From the NCBI GenBank assembly GCA_036264355.1, contig DATARD010000112.1, forward strand, positions 1 to 64,000: a DNA stretch of 64,000 bases. The letters are read 5' to 3'. Position 1 is the stretch's first letter, and every line of letters begins with the position of its first letter. A program made the translations under genes and the position numbers. Positions 44,251 to 54,200 of this stretch are shown piece after piece. Source of the DNA: UBA5704 sp036264355. Its GTDB lineage: Bacteria; Acidobacteriota; Thermoanaerobaculia; Multivoradales; UBA5704. Under the pieces are notes generated by a model, which was given only the letters and a program-made list of their open reading frames with translations, was not told the origin of the DNA and did no database searches.

Positions 44251-47187
44251 ATGGCCACGATGAGCCTGCACCCCTTCAACCGGCGCCTTCTGGCCGAGGA
44301 TCTCGTCCGGGTGCGCCGTCCGGACGACCGGGAGCGCTCCGCGGCGTCGCAGCGCCAGGCACGGATCGATCCCAATCCGCACCAGATCGACGCGGTGATC
44401 TTCGCGCTGCGGCGGCTGCCGGAGGGGGGCTGCATTCTCGCCGACGAGGTGGGCCTCGGCAAGACGATCGAGGCGGGGCTCGTCATCGCGCAGCGCTGTG
44501 CCGAGGGTGCGCAGCGGGTTCTGCTGATCGTGCCGAAATCGCTCATCGGGCAGTGGCAGGGCGAGCTGTTCAATCTGTTCGGCATCCTTCCGACGCAGAC
44601 GCGGGAGGATCCGGCGAGCTTCTCCACTCCGGGCGTGTATCTGGTGGGCCGCGAATTCGCGGGCAGCGAGCGCGGCGCGGCGGCTCTCGGCGCGGGGCCG
44701 CCGTTCGACCTGGTGGTCATCGACGAGGCGCACGAGATCTTCGCCGGGCTGCACAAGCGTTATGGGCGCGACGGCCTCTATGCCGAGGATTCGGACGACG
44801 CGATGATGGCTCACCGGGTGCGCGGCTTTCTCCGCTCCGCGCCGGTGCTGCTGCTCACCGCGACGCCGATGCAGAACTCGCTCGCCGAGCTGTGGGGGCT
44901 GGTGCAGTACGTCGAGCCGACCGGCACGCTGCTCGGCGACATCGCGACGTTCCGCCGGGTGTTCTGTGACGAGGACGACCGCACGCTGGTGCCCGGGCAG
45001 GAGCACGAGTTGCAACGGCGACTCGCCCTGGTGCTCCAGCGCACGCTCCGCCGGCAGGCGCAGGAGTTCCTCGACCGGCCGTTCACGCAGCGCCGGTGCC
45101 GGCTCTACGAGTATGCGATGAGCTCCGCCGAGCGGACGCTGTATGACGATGTGACCGACTATCTGCTCCAGCCGTCGCTCTTCGCGTTCGCCGGCCGGCA
45201 GCGCAGACTGCTGTTGATCGGGTTCCACCGGCGCATGGCGTCGTCGATCCCGGCGCTCGCCAAGAGCCTGGAAAACGTCGCCGCCCGGCTGCGGCGCCTC
45301 GCCGCCGGATTTTCTGTCCTGGACGATCTGAAGGACTTGGAGGACCTGGAGGACGAAAACGAGATCGTCGCGGAATCGAGCGGCGACGATGCGTCCGCAC
45401 CCAAAGATCCGGGAGCGCTCGCGGCAGAGCTGGCGCGGGTGGAGGAGTTCATCGCCCGCGCGAAATCGCTGCCGAGCGACGCGAAAGCGCGATCGTTCCA
45501 GGACGCGATCCGGGTGGTGCTCGATCTCGGCCGCGATGGCAGCGGAAGCGGCAAGGCGGTGGTGTTCACCGAATCGATCACCACGCAGGAGTATCTCCGC
45601 ACGCTGCTGCTTGCGATGGGTTTGCAGGACGACGACATCACCCTCTTCCGCGGCGTCAACGATCATCCGCGGGCGCACCAGGCGCATGCCCGCTGGCTCG
45701 CCGAAGAAGGCGCGCGTCTCGCTCCGGGCTCGCGGCCGAGCCGCGACGTCGCGACGCGGCTGGCGCTGGTGCACGAATTCCGCACGCGATCGAAAGTCCT
45801 GGTGTGCACCGAGGCGGGCGCCAAGGGCTTGAACCTGCAATTCTGCGAAACGGTCATCAACTACGACCTGCCGTGGAACCCGCAGCGCATCGAGCAACGC
45901 ATCGGGCGTTGCCACCGCTACAGCCAGCAGCGCGACGTCACGGTGATCAACTTCATCAACCGCGACAACGACGCGAACCGGCTGACCTTCGAAATCCTCA
46001 GCCAGAAGCTCGATCTGTTCGGCAAGGTGCTCAACGCCTCCGACACCGTGCTGCACGAGCCGCGCACCGATGCTCCCGAGATCGCCGTGTCCGCCGTCGC
46101 GGTCGAGCTCGAAAGCGACCTGCGGAGCATCTACAGCCGGTCGCGCTCGGTCGACGAGATCACCCGTGAGATCGCGGCGCTGCGCGACAAGATCGCGGAG
46201 CGGCGGGACGCTTATGATAAAGAATACGAGCGGACTTCGCAGATCATCGAATCCCGCTTTGACGACGACGTGCTGAAAGTGTTTCGGGATCTGCGCGACG
46301 AGCTGCCGGACGCTCTCGCCCAGCTCGATCAGGAGCTGGCCGAGCTGGTGAACGACTACCTGGCGGCGCGAGGGATTGAGTACCGTCGCTCGGACGACGG
46401 ACAACGCGTCGTCTTCGAAATCCTCTCCGGAGATGATGCAGGAAAGAAATTCGCGACCGGCGACGCGCGGGGTTTGAGCGACGCCGAGCCGTTGAATCTC
46501 GCGCATCCGTTGGTGCGCGAAGCGATCGCCGACGCGCGCACCTGGCCCGGCGGATCGGTCGTGCTCCGTCTGCAATCCGACTCCCCGCCCGAGCTTGCCG
46601 CGCTGGCGGGAAAAACGGGCGTTCTCGCAGTCGTCCTCGCGGACTACGGCGGCTTCGAGCCCGTGCAGCGGTTGATCGCGGCGGCAGTGGTCGATGGAAC
46701 GCCGATCGATCCCTCGCTGGCGGCTCGGCTCTCCCATCTGCCGGCTGCCGATGGACCGTTGCTCAAGATTCCGGCGGATCTGCCAAGCCTGGACGACGCC
46801 CTGGAAGAAGCTCTTTTCGTCGACCAGCGGGAGGTCGAGAAAAGCGAGCAGAGACACTTCGAGCAGGCGCTCGGCCAGCTCGAGCGGTTCGTCGAGGATA
46901 AAGTGCTCGTCTGCCGCCGGGAGCGGGCTGGAATCGCCGGCAAGCTGCGCGCCGTCCGCGAACGCCGCGACGAGGTGGTCGGAGCGAGCGCCCGCGAACG
47001 CATCGAGGAAGAGATGGCCCGTCTCGCCACCCGGGACGAGACGCTGGAAGAACAGATCAATGCCCTGGACTCCAGGGAAGACGAGGTCTACCGGAAATGG
47101 CGAGACCAATATCACGCGCTCCGCTACCAAGCCCCCAAGATGACCCAGCTCTTCCGGGCAGCGTTCCTGATCGAGATGTCATGTTGA
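44251..47187 (+). CDS. SNF2/RapA-type DEAD/DEAH helicase, first gene of SbcCD-like operon
   Basis: The 978-residue protein has a SNF2-family motor. Motif I is ILADEVGLGKTIEAGL, motif II VVIDEAHEI, and motif III LLLTATPMQNSLAELW. Motifs V/VI run through GAKGLNLQFCETVINYDLPW and PQRIEQRIGRCHRYSQQRDV. A helical C-terminal extension of about 400 residues follows, with coiled coils (RDKIAERRDAYDKEYERTSQ and residues near 880-960) and a degenerate middle domain. It should translocate on dsDNA. The last seven bases overlap the SbcD-like gene. No nuclease motif is visible in it. Confidence 0.88.
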   Translation: MATMSLHPFNRRLLAEDLVRVRRPDDRERSAASQRQARIDPNPHQIDAVIFALRRLPEGGCILADEVGLGKTIEAGLVIAQRCAEGAQRVLLIVPKSLIGQWQGELFNLFGILPTQTREDPASFSTPGVYLVGREFAGSERGAAALGAGPPFDLVVIDEAHEIFAGLHKRYGRDGLYAEDSDDAMMAHRVRGFLRSAPVLLLTATPMQNSLAELWGLVQYVEPTGTLLGDIATFRRVFCDEDDRTLVPGQEHELQRRLALVLQRTLRRQAQEFLDRPFTQRRCRLYEYAMSSAERTLYDDVTDYLLQPSLFAFAGRQRRLLLIGFHRRMASSIPALAKSLENVAARLRRLAAGFSVLDDLKDLEDLEDENEIVAESSGDDASAPKDPGALAAELARVEEFIARAKSLPSDAKARSFQDAIRVVLDLGRDGSGSGKAVVFTESITTQEYLRTLLLAMGLQDDDITLFRGVNDHPRAHQAHARWLAEEGARLAPGSRPSRDVATRLALVHEFRTRSKVLVCTEAGAKGLNLQFCETVINYDLPWNPQRIEQRIGRCHRYSQQRDVTVINFINRDNDANRLTFEILSQKLDLFGKVLNASDTVLHEPRTDAPEIAVSAVAVELESDLRSIYSRSRSVDEITREIAALRDKIAERRDAYDKEYERTSQIIESRFDDDVLKVFRDLRDELPDALAQLDQELAELVNDYLAARGIEYRRSDDGQRVVFEILSGDDAGKKFATGDARGLSDAEPLNLAHPLVREAIADARTWPGGSVVLRLQSDSPPELAALAGKTGVLAVVLADYGGFEPVQRLIAAAVVDGTPIDPSLAARLSHLPAADGPLLKIPADLPSLDDALEEALFVDQREVEKSEQRHFEQALGQLERFVEDKVLVCRRERAGIAGKLRAVRERRDEVVGASARERIEEEMARLATRDETLEEQINALDSREDEVYRKWRDQYHALRYQAPKMTQLFRAAFLIEMSC

Positions 47188-48344
47188 AACTATTGCATAC
47201 CGCGGACTGGCACCTGGGACGGCGGTTTCCCGCGTTCCCCGAGGAGGCGCAGAAGAAGCTTTCGCGGGCGCGGATGAATGTGATCGCCACGATTCTCGAC
47301 GTGGCGCGGCGCAACGCGGTGCACGCCGTGCTCTGCGCCGGCGACCTGTTCGATGAGCCGACACCGAGCGCGGACTTCTGGGAAGGGCTGGCGAAAACCT
47401 TCCGTGATCATCCGCCGCCGCACCGTCCCGTGTTCCTGGTGCCGGGCAATCACGATCCGCTCACCTCCGAATCCGTCTGGGCGCCCGGACATCCGTTCCG
47501 CGCCCGGCTGCCGGCCTGGGTGCACGTCGTCGACCGGGACGACTTCGAATTCGAGATCACGCCCGACGCCGTGCTCTATGCACGGCCGTGCCGTTCGAAA
47601 GCCGGAGAGTGCGATCTGGCGATGAGTCTGCCGGCGCGCCAGCCCGGCGATCAAAAGCTCCGCATCGGCTGCGTGCACGGCAACACCTTCGATCTCAAGG
47701 GCTATCAGACGAATTTTCCGATCAGCCGGGACGCCGGAGTCGAACGCGGGCTCGATTATCTCGCGATCGGCGACACGCATTCGTTTCGTGACGTCACCCC
47801 AAACCTGCCGGTGCCGACCGTCTATCCGGGAGCCCCGGAGCCCACGAGCTTCGACGAGCACGGCGCCGGCCAGGTGGCGGTGGTGGCGTTGTTCCGGCAC
47901 GGCTCGCGTCCCCGTGTCGATACGGAGCCGGTGGCGTTCTGGCGTTGGCTCGACGTGCGCTGCCGCACGATGAACGAGCTGCGCGCGCTGCTCACCACCA
48001 AAGATCTCGAACGCCACGTCGTGCGGCTGCATCTGGACATGACGGTCTCCCTGGCGGAAGAGAGCGAGCTCGAGCGGATCATCCGCGATCTCGAAGGCAC
48101 TGACGCCACGCACGGCCGCGCCGGCATTCTGCTCGTGGATCGGACCCTCTTGCGTTTACAGGCCGGCTCCGCGGATGACTTCCCCGACGATTTGCCACCG
48201 GTGCTCAAGGACACCGTCGCCCGCCTCGATCGGATCGTCGCGGAGGCGGTGGACGAAGCGGAGAAAATGAAAGCAACCCGCGCGCTCTCCCATCTCTACA
48301 AGCTGGTGCAACGGCAGAACGATCTGTCCGGAGGAGCTCGATGA
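47181..48344 (+). CDS. SbcD/Mre11-like metallophosphoesterase nuclease
   Basis: The 387-residue protein has the calcineurin-like metal motifs in the Mre11/SbcD order: LLHTADWHLGR (D, H), VLCAGDLFDE, VPGNHDP, GCVHGNTFD, and IGDTHSF in place of the usual GHxH. It should cleave DNA ends together with the SbcC-like partner. C-terminal residues (from about 300) form a helical cap with an LVQRQNDLSGGAR tail. The start overlaps the helicase, and the stop overlaps the next gene (ATGA), so all three should be made together. Confidence 0.9.
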   Translation: MLKLLHTADWHLGRRFPAFPEEAQKKLSRARMNVIATILDVARRNAVHAVLCAGDLFDEPTPSADFWEGLAKTFRDHPPPHRPVFLVPGNHDPLTSESVWAPGHPFRARLPAWVHVVDRDDFEFEITPDAVLYARPCRSKAGECDLAMSLPARQPGDQKLRIGCVHGNTFDLKGYQTNFPISRDAGVERGLDYLAIGDTHSFRDVTPNLPVPTVYPGAPEPTSFDEHGAGQVAVVALFRHGSRPRVDTEPVAFWRWLDVRCRTMNELRALLTTKDLERHVVRLHLDMTVSLAEESELERIIRDLEGTDATHGRAGILLVDRTLLRLQAGSADDFPDDLPPVLKDTVARLDRIVAEAVDEAEKMKATRALSHLYKLVQRQNDLSGGAR

Positions 48345-51160
48345 GGCTGCATCGGCTGCGGGTGCAGAGCTTCGCGGCGATCCGGGACGTCGAGATCGCG
48401 TTCGGACCGGGATTGAACATTCTCTATGGCCCCAACGATCTCGGGAAATCGACCCTGGCGGACGCCATCCGCCTCGCGCTCCTGCTGCCGCACACCTCGA
48501 CGGGCTCCGATCCCTATATTCCGTGGTCCGGAGCCAACGATCCATTCGTCGATCTCACCTTCCAGACCGAGGAACAGCGCTTCTGGAGGGTGCGGAAACA
48601 GTTCGGCAAAGGCGGCTCGTCGCTCCTCCAGGAGTCGAGGAACGGTCAGGATTTCGACGACGTCGAACGCGCGCGGCGGGTCGATGCACGGCTCCGCGAG
48701 ATCCTGGGCTGGGGAATTCCCGAGCCCGGCGCAGGCTCCGGAAAAGGCCTTCCCGCAAGCTTTCTTTCCGCGGCGCTTCTGTCGACGCAGGCCAACGTGA
48801 GCGACATTCTCGCCGGCAGCCTGGACGACGATCCCACCACCACCGGAAAAGAACGGATCGCGGCGGCTCTCCAGGCGGTCGCGCAAGATCCGTTGTTCGT
48901 CGCGCTGCTGCGGGAAACCCAGGAACGAAGGGACGAAGGGTACACGGAGAAAGGCGCGAAGAAGACCGCCAAAGGGAGCGTTTTCAAGCTCGCCGCGGAC
49001 CGGGTGAAAGAAGCGCGCGACGAGAAAGAACGTCTTCAGAAAATCGTCGAAGATTCAGAAGGAGTCGAGCAACGCCTCCGCGCGCTGAGCGAAGAGCGGC
49101 AGCGCCTCGATCAGGAGCTTGCCGCGGCAGCGGAGCGATTGATCGCGGTCGAGCAGCTCGCGCAACAGGCCGCGGACCATGCCGCGGCGGCCGACCGCCT
49201 CCGCGCCGCGCAGGATGCCGTGCTGCGCATCCACACGATGGATCAGAACGTGGCGGACGCGGAAAAAAAGGTGGAGGCGCTGGCCGCCGCCAAGAACCGC
49301 GCGGAACAGACGTTGAAAGATCATCAAGCCGCCGAAGCCGCGGCCCGGGACGCGCTCACCGCCGCGGAAGAAACCCAGGCGCAAGCCCAGCGGGCCGAAG
49401 CCGCCCGGACGGAGCAGGCGGCGAACGAGGAGCTGCGCCGCTGCGATCTGCTCCAGCGTGCCTGGGAAGCGCGGGCCGCGGACAAGCTCGCCGCGAGCGC
49501 TCAGGCCGACGTCGACAAAGAGACGGTTCTCCAGGAGCAGCGAACGAAAACCGCGGACGAGCGCGCGGCGACGGCTGAACGCCGCGCGCGGATCACCGTG
49601 CCGCCGGCGGCAAGCCTGCCCGCCCTGCGCAAGCTCGCGACCGATCTCGCGAGCGCCAAGGGAGCCCTGGACGTCGGTCTCGTGATGACCATCATTCCCA
49701 CCGCGCTGGTGAACGTGAGAGTCCGCAAGGACGGCGAAGCCGCGACCGACCTAGGAATCCTTGCGAAGCCGCTCGACGTCGATGCGAGCACCGAAGTGGA
49801 AGTCGACATCGCCGACCTCGCGACCGTGCGTGTCCGCGGTGGAAGGCGCGAAGCGCAGGAGCGGCTCCGCACGCTGGAGACCCATTGGGCCGCCGATGCG
49901 CTGCCGCACCTCAAAGCGGCCGGCGTCGAAGATCTCGATGCGCTCGACGCCAAAATCGCCGAGGCGAGAGATCTGGACTCCCATCTCAAGAAACTCGCTG
50001 GCGACCTGGAGACGCTGGACCGTCAGATCAACGCGCTCGCCGGAGCCGCCGGCGCATTGCAAGAAGCCGCCACCCGCGCCGCTGCCTGCCACCAGGCGCT
50101 CGGAGACACCAGGCTCGAAACGCTCACCGCCGATCTCGATGCCTTGGGGCCGGACCCCGGATCGACGCTCCGGACGCGCCGGCAGCAGGCGCTCGCGTCG
50201 TTGCAAAGCCTCATCGATGCCAAAAAGAGCCCGCTCGAAGCCGCGCTCGCCGGCGTCCGCGAGGCCACGGAAAAGGCGCGCTCTCAAGTCAAAACAGCGC
50301 AGGAAGATCTCACCCAAGCGATCACCCATCTTGCCTCCGAAGAAGGCCGTCTCGCCGAGCTCCGTAAAGTCCGCACCGCCGCGGATCTCGCCGCCGCCGA
50401 AGCCGATCTCCGCACCGCGACGCAACTGCACAATGCCCTCCCCGCTCCGGAACGACCCGTCCTGCCCGCGGAAGTGACCGCCGCAAAAGACGCATTGCAG
50501 AAAGCAAAACGGGATCTCGCCACCGTGGATCGGGACCTGCACATCACGCAGGGCATGCTCCAGCAGGTGGGAGGAGCCGTCGCGAGAGATCATCTGCGCG
50601 ACGCGCTGGAAGCCCTCGAACAGGCCGAGCGTCACGATCGGGAGATCGAAGCGGATTATGAAGCGTGGAGACTCCTGCTCGACGAAATGAAAGCCGCCGA
50701 CGCCGCGCAGGCCAGCAACCTCGGCCAGGTGCTCGCCCCCGCCATCGCCGACCGCTTCCAGGCCCTGACCCAGCAGCGCTATCAAAGCCTCCACCTCACC
50801 GCGCACCTCGGCACCGAAGGAGTCCTCGCCGCCGGCAAACTGAGATCGCCCGACCTTCTCTCCGTCGGCACGAGAGAGCAACTCTCCACCCTGTACCGGC
50901 TCTGCCTGGGAGAGTACCTCCAGACCACCATCGTCCTCGACGACCAACTCGTGCAAAGCGACGACAACCGCATGGAATGGTTCCGTGCCCTCCTCGCCGA
51001 AAAGGCCCGCGCCTTCCAGATCATCGTCTTCACCTGCCGCCCCGGCGACTACCTGGACGCCGCGGCCATGGCGGCGGAGGATGGGCCGGGCTCTGTGGAC
51101 AGCGAGGAGGGATTCGTGCGCGCGATCGATCTGGGGCGGGCGGTGGAGCGGGGGGAGTGA
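48341..51160 (+). CDS. SbcC/Rad50-like AAA ATPase without zinc hook
   Basis: The 939-residue protein has an N-terminal Walker A ILYGPNDLGKSTLADAIRLA (G30-T38). Long coiled-coil arms occupy about residues 200-410 and 510-720, and a C-terminal half-site carries the signature LLSVGTREQLSTLYRL (near 841) and Walker B TTIVLDDQLVQSDDNRM (near 863). Between the arms, residues about 415-505 form a beta-rich domain (GLVMTIIPTALVNVRVR, ATVRVRGGRREAQ) instead of the CxxC zinc hook. No CxxC is found in the whole protein. It should couple ATP hydrolysis to DNA end recognition by the SbcD-like nuclease. Confidence 0.9.
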   Translation: MRLHRLRVQSFAAIRDVEIAFGPGLNILYGPNDLGKSTLADAIRLALLLPHTSTGSDPYIPWSGANDPFVDLTFQTEEQRFWRVRKQFGKGGSSLLQESRNGQDFDDVERARRVDARLREILGWGIPEPGAGSGKGLPASFLSAALLSTQANVSDILAGSLDDDPTTTGKERIAAALQAVAQDPLFVALLRETQERRDEGYTEKGAKKTAKGSVFKLAADRVKEARDEKERLQKIVEDSEGVEQRLRALSEERQRLDQELAAAAERLIAVEQLAQQAADHAAAADRLRAAQDAVLRIHTMDQNVADAEKKVEALAAAKNRAEQTLKDHQAAEAAARDALTAAEETQAQAQRAEAARTEQAANEELRRCDLLQRAWEARAADKLAASAQADVDKETVLQEQRTKTADERAATAERRARITVPPAASLPALRKLATDLASAKGALDVGLVMTIIPTALVNVRVRKDGEAATDLGILAKPLDVDASTEVEVDIADLATVRVRGGRREAQERLRTLETHWAADALPHLKAAGVEDLDALDAKIAEARDLDSHLKKLAGDLETLDRQINALAGAAGALQEAATRAAACHQALGDTRLETLTADLDALGPDPGSTLRTRRQQALASLQSLIDAKKSPLEAALAGVREATEKARSQVKTAQEDLTQAITHLASEEGRLAELRKVRTAADLAAAEADLRTATQLHNALPAPERPVLPAEVTAAKDALQKAKRDLATVDRDLHITQGMLQQVGGAVARDHLRDALEALEQAERHDREIEADYEAWRLLLDEMKAADAAQASNLGQVLAPAIADRFQALTQQRYQSLHLTAHLGTEGVLAAGKLRSPDLLSVGTREQLSTLYRLCLGEYLQTTIVLDDQLVQSDDNRMEWFRALLAEKARAFQIIVFTCRPGDYLDAAAMAAEDGPGSVDSEEGFVRAIDLGRAVERGE

Positions 51161-51215
51161 GCGCGAGAGGCCATGCCCTTGTCCGCGTTCGGAGCAGTAG
51201 GGTACACTCACTTTC

Positions 51216-54200
51216 CTGAGCGACACCTCTACAAATTTCAATCCGTTCCCGGGCCTGCGGCCGTTCGAGCCTCAGGAGGATTATCTCTTCTTCGGCCGCG
51301 AGACCCACATCGACGAGCTGTTGCGGCGGCTGCGCCGACATCGCTTTCTCAGCATCGTCGGCACTTCTGGCAGTGGCAAATCCTCGCTCGTGCGCGCCGG
51401 TCTCCTGCCGGCGCTCTACGGCGGCTTCATGGCGCAGGCGGGGTCCCGGTGGCGGGTCGCGGTCTTCCGGCCCGGGAGCGATCCCATCGGTCACCTGGCG
51501 ACGGCACTGAATCATCCCGACGTCTGCGGAAGCTCCGGGACAGGCAGGGAAGAAATGTACCGGGCGATGATCGAAGCGACGCTCTCCAGGAGCTCCCGCG
51601 GCCTCATCGAGGCGGCCCGCCAGGCCCCCCTCCCTTCCGGCGAGAACCTGCTGGTCGTCGTGGACCAGTTCGAGGAGCTCTTCCGCTATCGCAGCGCTCT
51701 CCACAAGGGGAGCTTCGACGAGGCGAGCGCGTTCGTCCGTCTGCTCGTCGAAGCCTCGCGGCATGAGGAAATTCCGATCTATGTTGTCCTGACAATGCGT
51801 TCAGATTTTCTGGGCGACTGCGCCCAGTTCCAGGGTCTTCCGGAAGTGATCAACGAGGGGCAGTACCTGATTCCACGTCTGACGCGCGATCAGATCCGCC
51901 AGGCCATCGTGGGGCCCATCGCCGTCGGCGGCGGGGAGATCGCGCCTCACGTGGTCGAGCTGCTGCTCAACGACGTCGGCGACAACCCGGACCACCTGCC
52001 GATCCTGCAGCATGCCCTGATGCGGACCTGGGATTTCTGGCTGAAGGATCACGCCGAGGGAGAGCCGATTCAGCTCCGCCACTATGAGGCGATCGGCGGC
52101 ATGCGCGAGGAGCTGTCGCGTCACGCCGACGAAGCGTTCAACGAGCTCGACTCGGAAGCCGAGCGCGCTCTCGCCGAGAGGCTGTTCCGCAGCTTGACCG
52201 AGAAAGGACCCGACAACCGCGAGATCCGCCGGCCGACTCGGCTTGCGGACCTGTGCGCCACGGCTGGAGCGCCGCAGGACGAGGTCGTCGCGGTCATCGA
52301 CCGGTTCCGCCGCCACGACCGTTCCTTCCTCATGCCGCCGGCCGACACCCCTCTCGCGCCGAACACGGTCATCGACATCTCGCATGAGAGCCTCATGCGC
52401 GTCTGGAGCCGGCTGTGCGCCTGGGTGGAGGAGGAGAGCCGCTCGGTGGAGACCTACCGCCGCGTCGCGGAAACCGCGGCGCTCTACGAGCGAGGCAGGG
52501 CAGGGCTGTGGCGCGACCCCGACCTGTCGATCGCCTTGAGCTGGCGGGCCGACAACCAGCCGAACATGGCGTGGGCCACCCACTACGCTCCCGGGTTCGA
52601 GCGCGCCATGGCCTTTCTCGACGCGAGCCGCGAGGCGGCCGAAGCCAAGAAAGCGGCCGCGGAGGCGCAGCGCCGCCGGAAGCTCCGGCGCACGCGGCTT
52701 TTCGTGGCGACGCTGAGCGCGGCGTTCGTCCTCTCGCTGATCTTTCTCTTCTATGCGATGAACCAGGCACGGCTTGCCCGGTCGCGGCAATTGGCGCTCG
52801 AGTCGACGCGGCAGCTCAACACCGATCAAGAGCTTTCTCTTCTCCTGGCCGTCGAAGCGGCGCGGGCGAAAGGCTCGCGGGAAGCGGAAGGCGCCCTCCG
52901 CAACGCGCTTCTCCATCCTGGCCGGATCTGGCGCCTGCTGTCTCCGCCCGGGCCTCACGAGGAGCTCTGGCACGTCGCCTGGAGCCCGGATGGCCGGCGT
53001 CTCGTCACCACCGGCCGCGACGGCGTGGTCCGCCTCTGGGACCTCGAGGGAAACAACGGACCGGTGACTCTCGGCTCTCACGAGGGCGGAGTGTCGACGG
53101 CGGCCTGGGATCCCGCGGGACGGAGAGTCCTGACCGCCAGCTTCGACGGCTCCGCAAAGATCTGGGACACGGCGAACCGAGCGCCGGCCGTCGAGCTGCG
53201 AGGGCATGCGTCGGCGGTCAACCGGGCGGTCTGGAATGCCGCGGGCGAGCGGGTCGCCACCGCCGGCCTCGACGGCACCGTGCGGGTCTGGGACGCCGCG
53301 AGCGGCGCGCCCCTGGGTGTCCTCCGCGGGCACGCCGGCAGCGTTCTGGACGTCGCCTGGAGCCCCGACGGCGTCCGGCTGGCCAGCGCCGGCACGGACG
53401 GTACGGCGAGGATCTGGAACGCTGGCGCGCTGCAACCGGCCGCCGTCCTCTCCGGCCACACCGACGAGGTGACCTCGGTGGCCTGGTCTCCGGACGGGCG
53501 ATGGCTCGCCACGGGCAGCCGCGACCATCGTTGGCGGGTGTGGGATCCGCAGACCGGCGGCGGGGCGAGCGCCGGCGAAGGCCACAAGGGGGGCCTTGTG
53601 CAGGTGGCTTGGAGCCCGGACGGACAGCTCCTCGCCACCGCGGGCAAGGACGGTGTCGCCAACCTCTGGGACTGGCGCGGCTCGAGCGTGCGCCGGGTGC
53701 TGGCCGGCCACACGTCCGAGCTGACCGGGATCTCCTGGGACAAAGCGGGCAAGCGCCTTCTCACCTCGAGTCTCGACGGCACCGCGCGGGTCTGGAACGC
53801 CGCGACCGGCGGCTCTCTTGCCGTCATGGCGGGACATTCGGGCTCGGTCGCCTACGCGGCCTGGGATCCCTTCTCCGAGCGCGTGGCCACCGCCGGCCAG
53901 GACGGCACCGCGCGGGTGTGGGACGTCGACGCCGGCTCGGAGGTGGCGGTCCTCCGCGGCCCCACGGCAGGCATCTCCGAGGTCGCCTGGGACCCGGCCG
54001 GCAGAAGGCTCGCCGCAGCCAGCCTCGACGGGACCTCCCGCGTCTGGGACGCTGAGAGCGGTCGGGAGGTGGCGCGTCTCAACGGCAGCCGCCTGGGCAC
54101 CCTCGACGCCGCCTGGGACCCGGCCGGAGGGCGGATCGCCACCGCCGACCGGGACGGCACCGCCCGCCTGTGGAAGGCCGACGGCCGCCTGCTCACCGTG

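Noticed and set aside
43981..47130. A 1049-codon minus-strand open frame opposite the helicase
   Set aside because: No motifs, low-complexity Arg/Val/Asp composition; the helicase motifs on the other strand are complete.
44251..51160. Assignment of the helicase/nuclease/ATPase trio to a named system such as DISARM, Wadjet or Lamassu
   Set aside because: Signature partners (DrmABC, JetABCD or LmuA) are absent; the set resembles only SbcCD with a SNF2 motor.
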